This document shows, piece after piece, positions 29,492-42,348 of a stretch of 64,000 nt of DNA. Source of the DNA: Vibrio profundi (GTDB lineage Bacteria; Pseudomonadota; Gammaproteobacteria; Enterobacterales; Vibrionaceae); the NCBI RefSeq assembly GCF_005281835.1, contig NZ_RZIS01000004.1, forward strand, positions 310,001 to 374,000. Reading direction: 5' to 3'. Positions within the stretch are counted from its first letter, which is position 1, and every line of letters begins with the position of its first letter. The notes beneath the pieces were generated by a model. That model saw nothing but the letters and a program-made list of their open reading frames with translations, had not been told where the DNA came from and ran no database searches. Both the position numbers and the translations under genes were made by a program.

Positions 29492-30038
29492 GATTGTGGT
29501 TTGGGTTCTCTAAAGTGATTTTTTTATCAATTTTTTCCATAGCGTCAAGGCAGCGAGCCAGCCGTTGTTCCGCGGCATCAAGCGCTTGTTCCGCTTGGTT
29601 CTTTAAGCTTGCTGGAGCATGAAGGTAGGCGTCTTTCTTTATCGCGACGAGTTGTTGAAGTCGATGGCTCCAATCTTGGTGCTGCGCAAGATCGTTATAC
29701 AACTGATTAATAGTTTTATCTGCTGTAGTGTAAATGGGTTTGTCGTCACGCAGGTCTTGAGAAACCAGTTCTCTTTGCAAAGCAGTGATCTGGTTTGTCA
29801 AATGTTCGGTAAGGTGTTGAGCCCTCGCCGCACTTAACTGATTACGTGTCTGTTCAGCGACAATAGTATTGTAGGTTTGCATGGCTTCCATCGCGCAAGG
29901 TAACAACTTTTTAGCTCGGCACTTAAACAAATTCCGGTCAAACAAAGCTTGATGATATGTACCTCGCATTTGATCCGCATGAGAGCATTGAGTTCTAATG
30001 TTCTCTAGTAAGTGCTTGAGTTCAGAGAACTGGCTCAT
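29484..30038 (-). CDS. priC: Primosomal replication protein N'' (PriC)
   Basis: A 184-residue, helical, basic protein of the PriC family (175 residues in E. coli). PriC binds SSB and loads DnaB at stalled forks, independently of PriA-PriB. Sequence signs: regular heptad-like helices, conserved ...FRCRAKKLLPC-type region here NLFKCRAKKLLPC near 33-45, and RLQQLVAIKKDAY near 122. Identity is supported by the downstream rsmS/ybaM gene. It overlaps the upstream permease gene by ATGA and rsmS by 8 bases, indicating translational coupling. Confidence 0.85.
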   Translation of the reverse strand: MSQFSELKHLLENIRTQCSHADQMRGTYHQALFDRNLFKCRAKKLLPCAMEAMQTYNTIVAEQTRNQLSAARAQHLTEHLTNQITALQRELVSQDLRDDKPIYTTADKTINQLYNDLAQHQDWSHRLQQLVAIKKDAYLHAPASLKNQAEQALDAAEQRLARCLDAMEKIDKKITLENPNHNHD

Positions 30039-30814
30039 AGATTAACGAACCACGCTTCGTAAGCGAGTTTTAATGCTAAAATGCTAACAACGGTGACGAA
30101 TACTGGACGAATAAATTTAGCGCCAAAGCGGATTGCAGAGTGTGCACCAACAAATGCACCAGCCATCAAACAAACACCCATAGTTAATCCCAGTACCCAG
30201 TCGATGTGACCAAGAATGGCAAAGGTAACCAAAGAGGTGAAATTACTTGTGAAGTTCATTGCTTTCGCTAGCCCTGAAGCTAACAAAATATTTAATCGAT
30301 AAAGTGCCATTGAGCTGACCGTCCAGAAGGCGCCGGTTCCCGGACCTGCAACACCGTCATAAAAACCTAAAATTAGGCCTTGGCCAATTTGCTTCTTTTT
30401 TAGTGTAGGGCAGGGCTTTGGAGACACATTTTGATTCGCATTTGGATTCTTCTGGAAGATCGTATAAATAGCCGCGGCCAAGATTACTAGCGGTAGAAGC
30501 TTCTCTAACCACACCGTGCTAATTGCATCAACCACCAATGTGCCGATAGTTGCGCCAATCAAAGTGCAAACGAAAGCGTTACGCCAGCATTCGGGTTTGA
30601 ATAAGCGTTTACGGTAATAGGTAAATGCAGCTGTGGAAGAAGCAAACGTGGCGGCTAATTTGTTGGTGCCAAGTGCAATATGCGGTGGTAGCCCAATAGA
30701 CAGCAAAGTAGGGACTGTAAGCATACCTCCACCTCCGGCAACGGCGTCGATGAAGCCGGCAACGAAAGCGACAAGCGCTAATCCGACCAACATGGTTGGT
30801 TCAATCATTTCCAT
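30035..30814 (-). CDS. TSUP family (TauE/SafE) membrane transporter
   Basis: A 259-residue inner-membrane protein of about eight helices in two repeats. The first helix carries FIDAVAGGGGMLTVP and the second repeat LGFYDGVAGPGTGAFW, both hallmarks of the TSUP/TauE family, as in E. coli YfcA. Family members export sulfite, sulfoacetate or other organosulfur anions; the substrate here is unknown. It overlaps priC by four bases (ATGA), which places a transporter inside a replication-restart transcript with no obvious functional reason. Confidence 0.87.
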   Translation of the reverse strand: MEMIEPTMLVGLALVAFVAGFIDAVAGGGGMLTVPTLLSIGLPPHIALGTNKLAATFASSTAAFTYYRKRLFKPECWRNAFVCTLIGATIGTLVVDAISTVWLEKLLPLVILAAAIYTIFQKNPNANQNVSPKPCPTLKKKQIGQGLILGFYDGVAGPGTGAFWTVSSMALYRLNILLASGLAKAMNFTSNFTSLVTFAILGHIDWVLGLTMGVCLMAGAFVGAHSAIRFGAKFIRPVFVTVVSILALKLAYEAWFVNL

Positions 30815-30888
30815 AAATGGGTCAATTTCTCTTTATTATATAGTTTCATGCCGATTGGGTTGCCAAGCGATGCAAAATTCAATCGACA

Positions 30889-32964
30889 CTAATATTTAAT
30901 GGTTCTCTTGAAAGGGGGGAGAGAGTCCAATAATGATTGCCCGTAGCGCTTTGTGACGATGCGCCTATCGAGGATGATGACTTTACCAGAATCTCGTTCT
31001 TTACGCAGCAGTCGTCCAACAGATTGGATCAGCTTTTTACTCGCTTCAGGGACGGTAATCTGCATAAATGGATTACCACCTTTTGATTCGATGTATTCTG
31101 AATGTGCCCTTTCTACGGGGGAGGTAGGAACGCCAAACGGAATTTTAGTAATGATCAGGTTTTCGAGTAGTTCCCCCGGTAAATCTAGACCTTCAGAAAA
31201 GCTTCCTGTTCCAAAAAGAACGCTAGTTTTATTTTGCTCAACAAGCTTTTTATGTTTTTTTAGAATCTCGGTGCGTGAACTATCCCCTTGAACCTGCAAC
31301 GCCCACCCTTTTTTGATGAAATCAGATGCTAACGCGTCGGACACTTGATTCATTTGCCAGTAAGACGAAAATAAAATTAAGTTCGCTTGTTTGTCTTCAA
31401 TTAAATCTGGAAGTATTTCTATTAAATGCTCGGTGTATTGAGGCGCTTGCGGTTCATACTTCATAACAGGCACAAGCAATTCCGCCTGATTCTGGTAATC
31501 AAATGGTGAAGCAAGGGCCAAAAACTGAACGCCATTGTCTTCTTTTTGGCTGATCCCGGCTTGATGGCAAAAGAAGCTGAATGAATTGAGCGCACGCATA
31601 GTGGCAGAAACCAATACCGCTCCAACACATCGACTCCAAATCTGTTGATCCAGTTGCCAACCCACTTCTAGTGGTGAAACGTTAACGATAAAATCACCCT
31701 CTCGCTCTTTATTCAGTTCTAACCAGCGAGCGAGTGGGGCGCCTTTATCTCGTTTTGGCTCTGCCATTAGCTTCCAAACTTGCGCTAGGTTTTCTGTTCT
31801 CTGAATGTAGAACCCAAGTTCTGCTAGTGCGGGTTCGGCGAGCTTAGACGACAATTCTCCATCTTTAACTCGTTCGGCTATAAGGTCTGCAATTTTGGCC
31901 ACGGCTTGACTCGCCTTTTGGCTCATCTTTTTCAAATCTTGCGATTCATTTTCTAACCACTGAGGTAGATCGCCATGCTCGAAACGATAAATGCATTCTT
32001 CAAATTGATTGGCGTCGAACTGTTTACTGAGTTGATTTAAGGAAGGAATCAACTGCTGTATTGAATCTTGAAGTTCATTTCTAAATCTTCCAACCCGTTT
32101 TTCGTCCGCTAACCCGGAAAACTTAGACACTGATTGGTTCAAGCGTTCCAGCCAAAGTGCGGCGCCCTTTAAGCTAGCCGCGGCAGAGGAATGATCTCGC
32201 GCGACATGTGGTAAGTGATGAGCTTCATCAAATATGTAAATGCTATTTTCTGGCTCTGGCAAAATTACGCCGCCACCTAAATCTGCATCTGCCATTACTA
32301 AACTGTGATTGGCGATGATTACATCGGCCTTATCTAACTCTGAACGAGCTTTTTGAAATGGGCAGTCTCGGTGAACGGGCATGCTGTTATTACAACTATG
32401 CTTATCGCTGACGATCATCTGCCAGATGGCATCGTCTATCGGTTTAGGCCACGAGTCTCTGTCACCATCCCACTTACCGTTTGCCAAGCTGGTATACATG
32501 GTTTGAAGCTGGTCTATGTCTTTTTTCTTCGGTTTAGATTCAAACATCGCCATTTGCCCGCCATCAGTACCACTTGCCGCAGCAAGCTTTTCGGCGCAGC
32601 AATAGCGTTGACGGCCTTTGGCCAAGATAAAAGAAAACTCGCGATCGGTGATCCTTCTATATAGAGGGAGGTCTTTATTGACTAATTGCTCCTGTAGCGC
32701 AACCGTTGCGGTAGAAATAACGATTTTACGGTTGTTTAAAACAGCTACAGGAATAGACGCCATAAGATAAGCAAGTGACTTTCCTATTCCAGTTCCCGCC
32801 TCCGCCACGATCATGCGGTTAGATTTGTGATATTGGCCACAAAGCGTCTTTGTGATTTCGGCAACGAGGTAATTCTGTGCACGGCGAGGTACAAAGTTTT
32901 CCAGTTGGGATTGCAAGTTTTGATAACTAGTGCGAATGGATTTTTGAATTTTAGTGGTGAGCAT
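30889..32964 (-). CDS. dinG: ATP-dependent DNA helicase DinG
   Basis: A 691-residue XPD-like superfamily 2 helicase. Walker A is in EAGTGIGKSLAYL near 55, the DEAH box in IFDEAHHLP near 245, and four cysteines of the iron-sulfur domain (CC near 125 and CNNS...CPF near 190) are placed as in E. coli DinG. It unwinds DNA-RNA hybrids and forked DNA at replication-transcription conflicts. The start MLTTKIQKS at 32964 aligns with DinG; the extension to 33000 is unlikely. Unlike the E. coli gene, no CTGT-N8-ACAG box is seen within 150 bp upstream. Confidence 0.92.
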   Translation of the reverse strand: MLTTKIQKSIRTSYQNLQSQLENFVPRRAQNYLVAEITKTLCGQYHKSNRMIVAEAGTGIGKSLAYLMASIPVAVLNNRKIVISTATVALQEQLVNKDLPLYRRITDREFSFILAKGRQRYCCAEKLAAASGTDGGQMAMFESKPKKKDIDQLQTMYTSLANGKWDGDRDSWPKPIDDAIWQMIVSDKHSCNNSMPVHRDCPFQKARSELDKADVIIANHSLVMADADLGGGVILPEPENSIYIFDEAHHLPHVARDHSSAAASLKGAALWLERLNQSVSKFSGLADEKRVGRFRNELQDSIQQLIPSLNQLSKQFDANQFEECIYRFEHGDLPQWLENESQDLKKMSQKASQAVAKIADLIAERVKDGELSSKLAEPALAELGFYIQRTENLAQVWKLMAEPKRDKGAPLARWLELNKEREGDFIVNVSPLEVGWQLDQQIWSRCVGAVLVSATMRALNSFSFFCHQAGISQKEDNGVQFLALASPFDYQNQAELLVPVMKYEPQAPQYTEHLIEILPDLIEDKQANLILFSSYWQMNQVSDALASDFIKKGWALQVQGDSSRTEILKKHKKLVEQNKTSVLFGTGSFSEGLDLPGELLENLIITKIPFGVPTSPVERAHSEYIESKGGNPFMQITVPEASKKLIQSVGRLLRKERDSGKVIILDRRIVTKRYGQSLLDSLPPFKRTIKY

Positions 32965-33478
32965 ACTGTGACCTACATAACGGAGAAAGGATAGTAGCAC
33001 ATAACACTGGAGCTTTCCTTTTCTCTGAAATAGCTAGCTTTTAAAACAAAAACAGATCTTGTTCACAAAAAAAAACTGAACCATCAGGAACTTAACTATT
33101 TTTTTTAGAGTGAAATATATATCGCTTGTTATTCGTCTGTATCTTGGTGTTTTATGCTATTTGTTTGTGTTGTCATTGTGTATGTCAGGTTAAAGTTCTG
33201 AATATTTTTATTTTGATTCAATTAGGTTCTATTGTTTTTTTGGCGAGATATTAGCCGTAATTCGATGTAACGAAATGCAAGTTGTTGTTTTTTAAGGTTT
33301 TATAACTTTTTACTCATGTGTTTTATGTTATTTGACACGCAGAATAATCTTTTGCAATCTAGACCTCGAAATTTAGTGGCGGTGACCAATCAACAAAGAG
33401 TGATGGTTTCAGTCATACAAAATATAAAAGGGAACCGGGCAAGGATCTCCCATTCTTAGAAAAGGCAGTGGATTAATT
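32965..33478. other. Divergent intergenic region dinG / porin
   Basis: 514 bp, very A+T-rich with several A and T homopolymers. A perfect -35 hexamer TTGACA lies at 33332-33337 but no good -10 follows at 16-18 bp. The porin leader contains GGGAACCGGGCAAGGATCTC just before its ribosome binding region. I see no clear CRP box and cannot define a ToxR site. No coding potential. Confidence 0.4.
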
Positions 33479-34492
33479 ATGAAAAAGTCTCTATTAGCTC
33501 TAGCTATCGCAGCAACAGCAGCAACTTCAGTTCAAGCAGCAGAAATTTACTCAAAAGACGACACTAAAGTGTCTCTTAAAGGTGAAGTTGATATTTACCT
33601 AACAACTTCAGAGAAGGATAAGCTTGCAGGTGGCGTTGATAAGAAAGAAGCTGACGTATCTACTTGGGCTAAAATCCAACTAGATGCAGAGCAGAAAATT
33701 AACGAAAGTGTAACTGCGTTTGCATCTTTCGAAATTGAATCTGACGGCAGCGCTGCTAAGTTTGATGACGTACTAGTAGGTTTCAAAACTGAAACTTGGG
33801 GTATGGCTTTCGGTGAAACTGGTGATTTAGCTGAGTCTATGGACGCAATCCAGAAAGACGACATCACTAACGAAGGTAACTACATGGGTTCTACTGGTGG
33901 ACACCACAAAGAATCTTCAGGTAACGGTGTTGTATTCAAAGGTAAATTCGTAGAAAACCTAACAATCGTTGCTGATGTAAACACTGACGAAACTGAAAAC
34001 GTAGACAACACTTACGGTATTTCTGCTGATTACTCATTCGGTGCAGTTTCAGTTGGTGCCTCTTACGTTACTGGCGATGCAGCTGAGAATGTAGATCACA
34101 GCGTAGCAGGTGTTTCTGTTTCTGCTGAGTTTGGTGCTCTTTACCTAGCAGCTACTTACGCTCAGTTTGAAGGTAACCAAGGCTACGGCTACTGGGAACT
34201 AACTGGTGCTAACTGGGGTAACGGTAACACTATGGGTGTTGCAGCTGCTTACCAACTTGAAGAAGTGCGTCTGTACACTACTTACTCTGTAGCAACTACT
34301 GATGAGCTTACTGTTGGTACTACTACAACATCTGTTTCTGACCAAGATTCAACTAACTTAGTCGTTGGCGCTGATTATGCATTCCGCGACAACATCTTGT
34401 TCTTCGCTGAATACCAAACTGCTGACTACGAAAACGGCACTACTACTCTAGATGCTGATGGCATCACAGCTGGTGTTTACTACACTTTCTAA
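33479..34492 (+). CDS. ompT: Gram-negative porin, OmpT/OmpU type
   Basis: A 337-residue trimeric-type porin. Signal peptide MKKSLLALAIAATAATSVQA is followed by strands of an amphipathic 16-stranded barrel, an acidic composition and a C-terminal phenylalanine (TAGVYYTF). Codon choice is extremely biased, as expected for an abundant protein. The downstream UPF0319 gene and upstream dinG are, as I recall, the neighbours of ompT in V. cholerae, which is why I use that symbol; by sequence alone it could be another OmpU/OmpL-like porin. In V. cholerae ompT is repressed by ToxR and activated by CRP. Confidence 0.82.
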   Translation: MKKSLLALAIAATAATSVQAAEIYSKDDTKVSLKGEVDIYLTTSEKDKLAGGVDKKEADVSTWAKIQLDAEQKINESVTAFASFEIESDGSAAKFDDVLVGFKTETWGMAFGETGDLAESMDAIQKDDITNEGNYMGSTGGHHKESSGNGVVFKGKFVENLTIVADVNTDETENVDNTYGISADYSFGAVSVGASYVTGDAAENVDHSVAGVSVSAEFGALYLAATYAQFEGNQGYGYWELTGANWGNGNTMGVAAAYQLEEVRLYTTYSVATTDELTVGTTTTSVSDQDSTNLVVGADYAFRDNILFFAEYQTADYENGTTTLDADGITAGVYYTF

Positions 34493-34514
34493 TTCATAGT
34501 TTAATATGATATAC

Positions 34515-34541
34515 AAAGGCCAGCATTTAGCTGGCCTTTTT
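34515..34541 (+). terminator. Terminator of the porin gene
   Basis: AAAGGCCAGC / GCTGGCCTTT stem with a short loop, followed by T-rich DNA. Confidence 0.88.
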
Positions 34542-34565
34542 ACTTTTAATAATAAGGAAATGTAC

Positions 34566-35210
34566 ATGAACAAGTGGTATATGAGTTTAGTTTTTCTTTT
34601 TGCTACACCGCAGGTGCTTGGCAGTATTGAGCTAGCAAAGGGGATTACGTTAAGTACTCTCAATGGAGAGCCTATAGATAAGGTCGAAGATGCCGCTTTA
34701 GTGGTTGGTCAGAACCAGCTCGTTTTGGATTTTACTGGTTATCTAAGTGATAGTGGCAAGCGAGAGTTTATAAGCACCCCTCCTTATGTATTGGTTGTTG
34801 ATGTACCTAGTGATAGTGAAGTAGAGATTGACCTCGAGAGTAGAAAGTTTGGCAAGATTGAGAGTAAGTCGGATCGAGAGCAACCTATTTTCGAAGTGTC
34901 GATAAATGATAAAATTATTGAAACGCAACAAGAGATTCTTCCCGCTAGTGAAGGTGCATTACCTTATGGAGATATCCCCCTGCTAGTTAAACAATATAAT
35001 CAAGAGCGTGGTTTGGTATTTGATTCAGGTAAGATCCGCTCATTGAAGAAAGAGCTAGCTGATCTTCAAGTCTCCAGCGAGCAGGGTGCTGTGGCATCTA
35101 AAGCTGATTTTTCAGAAACAGAGAACTCACTTCAGCTCAAATTATGGTATTCAAGAGCGACGAAGGAAGAGCGCGTTGAGTTCCGTAAGTGGATGATCGA
35201 ACAAGAATAA
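34566..35210 (+). CDS. UPF0319 (DUF2057, YccT-like) exported protein
   Basis: A 214-residue secreted protein. The signal peptide (1-19, ending QVLG-S) precedes IELAKGITLSTLNGEPID, the typical N-terminus of the UPF0319 family, which occurs next to ompT in V. cholerae. Start at 34566 is preferred because AAGGA lies 8 bases upstream. E. coli YccT influences curli and biofilm formation (reported for enteric homologues). It lies between two terminators and so is likely transcribed from readthrough of the porin promoter or its own weak promoter. Function in Vibrio is unknown. Confidence 0.82.
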   Translation: MNKWYMSLVFLFATPQVLGSIELAKGITLSTLNGEPIDKVEDAALVVGQNQLVLDFTGYLSDSGKREFISTPPYVLVVDVPSDSEVEIDLESRKFGKIESKSDREQPIFEVSINDKIIETQQEILPASEGALPYGDIPLLVKQYNQERGLVFDSGKIRSLKKELADLQVSSEQGAVASKADFSETENSLQLKLWYSRATKEERVEFRKWMIEQE

Positions 35211-35227
35211 TATTCTAAGATTTCATT

Positions 35228-35261
35228 AAAAAAGCGAGGTTTCTTAAACCTCGCTTTTTTA
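35228..35261. terminator. Bidirectional terminator between UPF0319 gene and rluE
   Basis: AAAAAAGCGAGGTTT / AAACCTCGCTTTTTT with a 3-base loop between convergent genes. Confidence 0.9.
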
Positions 35262-35278
35262 CGTTTGGTGGCCATGTA

Positions 35279-35974
35279 TTAGATTTCTTTCCACTCACCG
35301 GGCTGAAGGTTTCCTAAATTCATATTTCCCATAGCAAACCGAATGAGCCTGAGAGTAGGGTAGCCTATGTTGGCTGTCATCCTGCGTACTTGGCGGTTAC
35401 GGCCTTCAATTATGGTGATTGATAGCCAAGTTGTAGGAATCGCTGCTCTAAACCGAACGGGAGGCGTTCTTTCCCATACGTGAGGGGCTTCCATTATTTC
35501 CACTTTAGCGGGCAAAGTCATTCCGTCTTTTAGCTTCACACCTTCTCTCAATTTATCTAAATCTTCCTCAGATGGTGCTCCATCTACTTGAACCCAATAG
35601 GTTTTAGGGGATTTAGATTTTGGTTGAGTTAACTTGGCTTGAAATATCCCATCATTCGTTAACACCATCAACCCTTCGCTGTCTCGATCAAGCCTGCCGG
35701 CTGCATACACGTCTTTTACTGGAATATAGTCAGCTAGCGTTTTGCGCCCCTCTCCATCGGTAAATTGGCTTAAAGTGTCGTAAGGTTTATTAAAAAGAAT
35801 AACCTTTCGGTCCCCCGGTGAGACTTTAGGTTTAGTGGCTTTGTTTGTTTTGTTGGAGTAATGCTTTTTTGCTGTTGAGGTATTACCGCGTCGCTTTGGT
35901 GCAGCTTGTTTAAATGAACCTTTTGAACGAGGTTTTGAATCGGGTTGATTTGCGCCGCGTGAGCGAGTGGACAT
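35279..35974 (-). CDS. rluE: 23S rRNA pseudouridine synthase E
   Basis: A 231-residue RsuA/RluB-type pseudouridine synthase. The catalytic aspartate is Asp96 in [10 protein letters not shown]; the C-terminal [10 protein letters not shown] motif is also present. Residues 1-55 form a basic, low-complexity extension rich in Lys, Arg and Ser, longer than in E. coli RluE (217 residues) and replacing an S4 domain. E. coli RluE makes pseudouridine 2457 in 23S rRNA. Divergent from icd, as in E. coli, which supports the RluE call over RluB or RluF. Start codon ATG at 35974; longer in-frame starts lack homology. Confidence 0.88.
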   Translation of the reverse strand: MSTRSRGANQPDSKPRSKGSFKQAAPKRRGNTSTAKKHYSNKTNKATKPKVSPGDRKVILFNKPYDTLSQFTDGEGRKTLADYIPVKDVYAAGRLDRDSEGLMVLTNDGIFQAKLTQPKSKSPKTYWVQVDGAPSEEDLDKLREGVKLKDGMTLPAKVEIMEAPHVWERTPPVRFRAAIPTTWLSITIIEGRNRQVRRMTANIGYPTLRLIRFAMGNMNLGNLQPGEWKEI

Positions 35975-38513
<2,539 letters not shown>

Positions 38514-38528
38514 GTAAACAAACGATAA

Positions 38529-38557
38529 TAAAAAACCCGCCATCTGGCGGGTTTTTT
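38529..38557. terminator. Terminator between icd and cspD
   Basis: AAAAACCCGCC / GGCGGGTTTTT with an ATCT loop; A and T runs on both sides suit both convergent genes. Confidence 0.92.
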
Positions 38558-38595
38558 TGTGTTCTTACTGAAACAAAATCAATTAACTTCGTTTC

Positions 38596-38817
38596 TTATT
38601 TAGCTGCAACGGCTTCTATGGGTACAACTGAGCTTGCATGAGAGCCTTTCGGGCCTTTTTCTACTTCATAGTCGACTTGCTGCCCGGCTTTTAAAGTTCG
38701 GTATCCATCCATTTGAATCGTTGAATAGTGCGCAAAGATGTCGCCGTCTTCCCCTTCTGGACAAATAAAGCCGAACCCTTTAGCGTTGTTAAACCATTTT
38801 ACTGTACCTGTAGCCAT
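38596..38817 (-). CDS. cspD: Cold shock-like protein CspD
   Basis: A 73-residue OB-fold protein. RNP1 is KGFGFI and RNP2 DIFAHYS, both intact. The sequence follows E. coli CspD closely (MDGYRTLKAGQ). CspD is a stationary-phase, single-strand-binding inhibitor of DNA replication rather than a cold-induced chaperone. Start at 38817 is chosen because GAGGGA lies about 9 bases upstream and MATGTVKWF matches CspD. It is divergent from clpS-clpA, the same order as in E. coli. Confidence 0.93.
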   Translation of the reverse strand: MATGTVKWFNNAKGFGFICPEGEDGDIFAHYSTIQMDGYRTLKAGQQVDYEVEKGPKGSHASSVVPIEAVAAK

Positions 38818-39355
38818 GCTATACATCCCTCATGCATTTGTTTACTGATGTTGTGTTATTACGTGTTTAGTCGGTATTCAATGACCTACTTAAACTTCCT
38901 ACCAATTGTGCGAATCTGCGAGATATTGCATAAATATCCACTAAGGAATCCCATACGTATTACTCATCCGTAAGTACGTAAAAATTGGCGAATAAAAAAC
39001 CACTAAGCTCCAATGTAGCTAATGATTCAGTACAGTCAATAGGAAATAGGTATAAATTCCTACAAATTTGATAACAAATCACCTTTGAGAATGATAACTT
39101 CTGATTAACCTAATGATAACTTCGGCATTGTTTCATTATTCGAGCTAATAGTAATGCTGTCTTTTTAATCAAACACATATGTTAATCTTGTTAATAGAGA
39201 TCTTTTATTTGCAGCTAGTCAAATGGTGCATTAGGCTCAATGTATAGGAATGTTTTTTAGTGTGTGTTTCGTAGTACACCATGTCGCTGCGATGTGATAG
39301 ATTTAAGTGATAGAAACTCGATATTTTCCTTGAAAGCAACCTTAGCAAACTCACA
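38818..39355. other. Divergent intergenic region cspD / clpS
   Basis: 538 bp without coding potential. It holds three direct TGATAAC repeats at 39069, 39092 and 39114, described below. The remainder is A+T-rich; I could not define clear promoters. Confidence 0.5.
39069..39123 (+). repeat. Three helically phased TGATAAC repeats
   Basis: TGATAAC starts at 39069, 39092 and 39114, i.e. 23 and 22 bp apart (about two helical turns). The last two lie within a perfect 12-bp direct repeat AATGATAACTTC (39090-39101 and 39112-39123). Confidence 0.6.
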
Positions 39356-39676
39356 ATGAGCAATAATTTTGAATGGGCAGCTCCAGGCTCAGATTTACTG
39401 GAGAAAGAGAAGACGAAAGTCAAACCGCCGGCCATGTATAACGTCGTACTTAATAATGATGACTACACACCGATGGACTTTGTTATTGAAATCCTTGAGC
39501 GTTTTTTCTCTCTTGATATTGATAAGGCAACCCAAGTTATGCTCAAGGTGCATTATGAAGGAAAGGCAATTTGTGGCACATATAGTGCAGAGATTGCGGA
39601 AACAAAAGTAGCGCAGGTGACGATGTACTCAAAAGAAAACGAGCATCCGCTACTATGTACAATGGAGCAAGCTTAA
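39356..39676 (+). CDS. clpS: ATP-dependent Clp protease adaptor ClpS
   Basis: A 106-residue N-recognin adaptor. The core begins [20 protein letters not shown], with the NDD/TPM pocket that binds N-terminal Leu, Phe, Trp or Tyr, and continues to the ClpA-contact region. The protein delivers N-degron substrates to ClpAP. It is 42 bp upstream of clpA, with which it is presumably co-transcribed. The ribosome site is weak, which may limit ClpS relative to ClpA. Confidence 0.95.
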   Translation: MSNNFEWAAPGSDLLEKEKTKVKPPAMYNVVLNNDDYTPMDFVIEILERFFSLDIDKATQVMLKVHYEGKAICGTYSAEIAETKVAQVTMYSKENEHPLLCTMEQA

Positions 39677-39718
39677 CGATTTGCTCGAACAACCATGTTG
39701 TTCCCTTAGGAGGTACTT

Positions 39719-41989
39719 ATGCTAAATAAAGAATTAGAGTCGAGTTTAAATGGCGCATTTGCTCGTGCGAGAGATAAGCGACATGAGTTTATGACTGTCG
39801 AACACCTCCTACTCGCATTATTAGAAAATGATGCCGCGAAGGAAACCCTTCAAGCCTGTCAGGCCGATCTAGAAGCTCTGCGCCATGAGTTAGATATTTT
39901 TATCGACCAAACGACTCCTCTTATCCCAGAAAACGATGACACTCGTGAAACTCAGCCAACGCTAAGCTTCCAACGTGTTTTACAGCGTGCAGTGTTTCAT
40001 GTGCAATCTTCCGGTCGCAGCGAAGTAACTGGTGCTAACGTTCTGGTCGCTATCTTTAGTGAGCAAGAATCACATGCTGCTTATCTTCTGAAAAAGAATG
40101 ATATTAGCCGTTTAGACATTGTTAACTTTATTTCCCACGGAATTACGAAAGCGAGTAGCGATAGTGACGATTCGTCTTCTTCGGACTCGTTTGGTACTGA
40201 AAGTTCGGAAGAAATCAATTCAGAAGAACGTCTAGAGAGTTTTGCAACCAACCTTAATGATGTAGCGAAACAAGGTAATATTGACCCTCTAATCGGCCGT
40301 GATAAAGAACTTGAGCGCACTATTCAAGTGCTATGTCGCCGCCGTAAAAATAACCCATTATTAGTGGGTGAAGCTGGGGTTGGTAAAACCGCTATCGCGG
40401 AAGGTTTAGCTTGGAGAATTGTTGAGGGTCAAGTACCTGATGTAATTCAAGATAGCGTAATTTATTCGCTTGATATTGGTTCGCTGCTCGCGGGCACTAA
40501 GTACCGAGGCGATTTTGAAAAACGCTTCAAAGCGATCTTAAAGCAGCTTGAAAAAGAAGACGATGCAATTCTATTTATCGATGAGATTCATACCATCATC
40601 GGTGCGGGTGCAGCGTCCGGTGGTCAAGTGGATGCTGCTAATTTAATCAAGCCGCTATTGAGCAGTGGTAAACTACGTTGTATCGGTTCTACAACTTACC
40701 AAGAGTACAGCAGCATTTTTGAAAAAGAACGTGCGCTGTCTCGTCGTTTCCAAAAGATTGATATCGTAGAACCTTCATTAGATGACACGACCAAAATTCT
40801 TATTGGTTTGAAGCCAAAATATGAAGCGCACCATGAAGTTCGTTACACCAATAAAGCACTTCGTGCCGCAGTTGAGCTTTCTGCTAAGTACATCAATGAA
40901 CGTCACTTACCAGACAAAGCTATTGATGTTATCGACGAGGCGGGGGCACGTAGCCGTTTAGCTCCTGCAAGTCGCCGTAAGAAAACTGTAGGTGTCGCTG
41001 ATATTGAATCTATGGTTGCCAAAATGGCTCGTATTCCAGAGAAATCTGTATCTTCGTCTGATAAAGACATTCTTCAGAATCTTGACGATAAGATGAAGAT
41101 GCTTGTATTTGGACAAGATCCTGCCATTGATGTATTAAGCGAAGCGATTAAGTTAACTCGTGCGGGGTTGGGTGCGGATAACAAGCCAGTAGGTTCGTTC
41201 TTATTTGCTGGCCCAACTGGGGTTGGTAAAACAGAAGTGACGGTTCAACTTTCTAAGTTACTTGGCATTGAACTGTTAAGGTTTGATATGTCTGAGTATG
41301 GTGAGAGACACTCAGTTAGCCGCCTAATCGGGGCACCTCCTGGTTACGTTGGATACGATCAAGGTGGTCTTCTAACCGATGCGGTGATTAAACACCCACA
41401 TTCTGTTGTTCTCCTCGATGAGATTGAAAAAGCGCACCCAGATATCTTCAATCTGCTTCTACAAGTTATGGATAATGGTACGCTAACTGATAATAACGGT
41501 CGTAAAGCTGACTTCCGTAATGTGATTTTGGTAATGACTACCAACGCTGGTGTCGCGGAAACAGAGAAGAAATCGATCGGCCTGATCCAGCAAGATCATG
41601 CTCCAGATGCAATGGCTGAAATTAAGAAAGTATTCACGCCTGAATTTAGAAACCGCTTGGATAATATTATTTGGTTCAACAGCCTAGACCAAACAGTGAT
41701 CCATCAAGTGGTTGATAAATTCATTGTCGAGTTGCAAGTACAGCTGGATGCTCGCGGTGTCTCCTTAGAAGTCTCAGAGGACGCTCGTCATTGGTTAGCA
41801 GACAAAGGTTACGATAAAGCGATGGGAGCTCGTCCAATGGGGCGTGTTATCCAAGACCAGCTTAAGAAACCTCTGGCTAATGAGCTGCTGTTTGGTAGCT
41901 TAGTTGATGGCGGTACGGTGAAAGTGACGTTGAAAAAAGAACAGCTTCAATTTGAGTACTTAGGCGCCAAAGAAGAAGTACTACATTAA
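39719..41989 (+). CDS. clpA: ATP-dependent Clp protease ATP-binding subunit ClpA
   Basis: A 756-residue AAA+ unfoldase. The Clp N repeat domain spans about 1-140, then an acidic Ser/Asp/Glu linker (about 146-170). Walker A motifs GEAGVGKT near 217 and GPTGVGKT near 498 mark D1 and D2; the IGL loop near 620 docks ClpP. Preceded by TTAGGAGGT, a very strong ribosome site. Partner of ClpS and of ClpP encoded elsewhere. It degrades N-degron substrates generated by the Aat and Bpt transferases encoded opposite. Confidence 0.96.
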   Translation: MLNKELESSLNGAFARARDKRHEFMTVEHLLLALLENDAAKETLQACQADLEALRHELDIFIDQTTPLIPENDDTRETQPTLSFQRVLQRAVFHVQSSGRSEVTGANVLVAIFSEQESHAAYLLKKNDISRLDIVNFISHGITKASSDSDDSSSSDSFGTESSEEINSEERLESFATNLNDVAKQGNIDPLIGRDKELERTIQVLCRRRKNNPLLVGEAGVGKTAIAEGLAWRIVEGQVPDVIQDSVIYSLDIGSLLAGTKYRGDFEKRFKAILKQLEKEDDAILFIDEIHTIIGAGAASGGQVDAANLIKPLLSSGKLRCIGSTTYQEYSSIFEKERALSRRFQKIDIVEPSLDDTTKILIGLKPKYEAHHEVRYTNKALRAAVELSAKYINERHLPDKAIDVIDEAGARSRLAPASRRKKTVGVADIESMVAKMARIPEKSVSSSDKDILQNLDDKMKMLVFGQDPAIDVLSEAIKLTRAGLGADNKPVGSFLFAGPTGVGKTEVTVQLSKLLGIELLRFDMSEYGERHSVSRLIGAPPGYVGYDQGGLLTDAVIKHPHSVVLLDEIEKAHPDIFNLLLQVMDNGTLTDNNGRKADFRNVILVMTTNAGVAETEKKSIGLIQQDHAPDAMAEIKKVFTPEFRNRLDNIIWFNSLDQTVIHQVVDKFIVELQVQLDARGVSLEVSEDARHWLADKGYDKAMGARPMGRVIQDQLKKPLANELLFGSLVDGGTVKVTLKKEQLQFEYLGAKEEVLH

Positions 41990-42010
41990 TTCAGTAAGTA
42001 TGAATTAGAC

Positions 42011-42041
42011 AAAAGCGAGCATCTCTGTGCTCGCTTTTTTG
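42011..42041 (+). terminator. Terminator of clpA
   Basis: AAAGCGAGCA / TGCTCGCTTT stem with T run, 20 bp past clpA. Confidence 0.88.
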
Positions 42042-42079
42042 TATATAGAGTTTGGTCGTAATGAGATATTGAAGACAAT

Positions 42080-42109
42080 AAAAAACGGAGCCATAAGCTC
42101 CGTTTTTTA
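42080..42109 (-). terminator. Terminator of infA
   Basis: AAAAACGGAGC / GCTCCGTTTTT around a 5-base loop, 20 bp past the infA stop; A and T runs flank both sides. Confidence 0.9.
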
Positions 42110-42129
42110 TTGCAATCGATAATTAGAAA

Positions 42130-42348
<219 letters not shown>

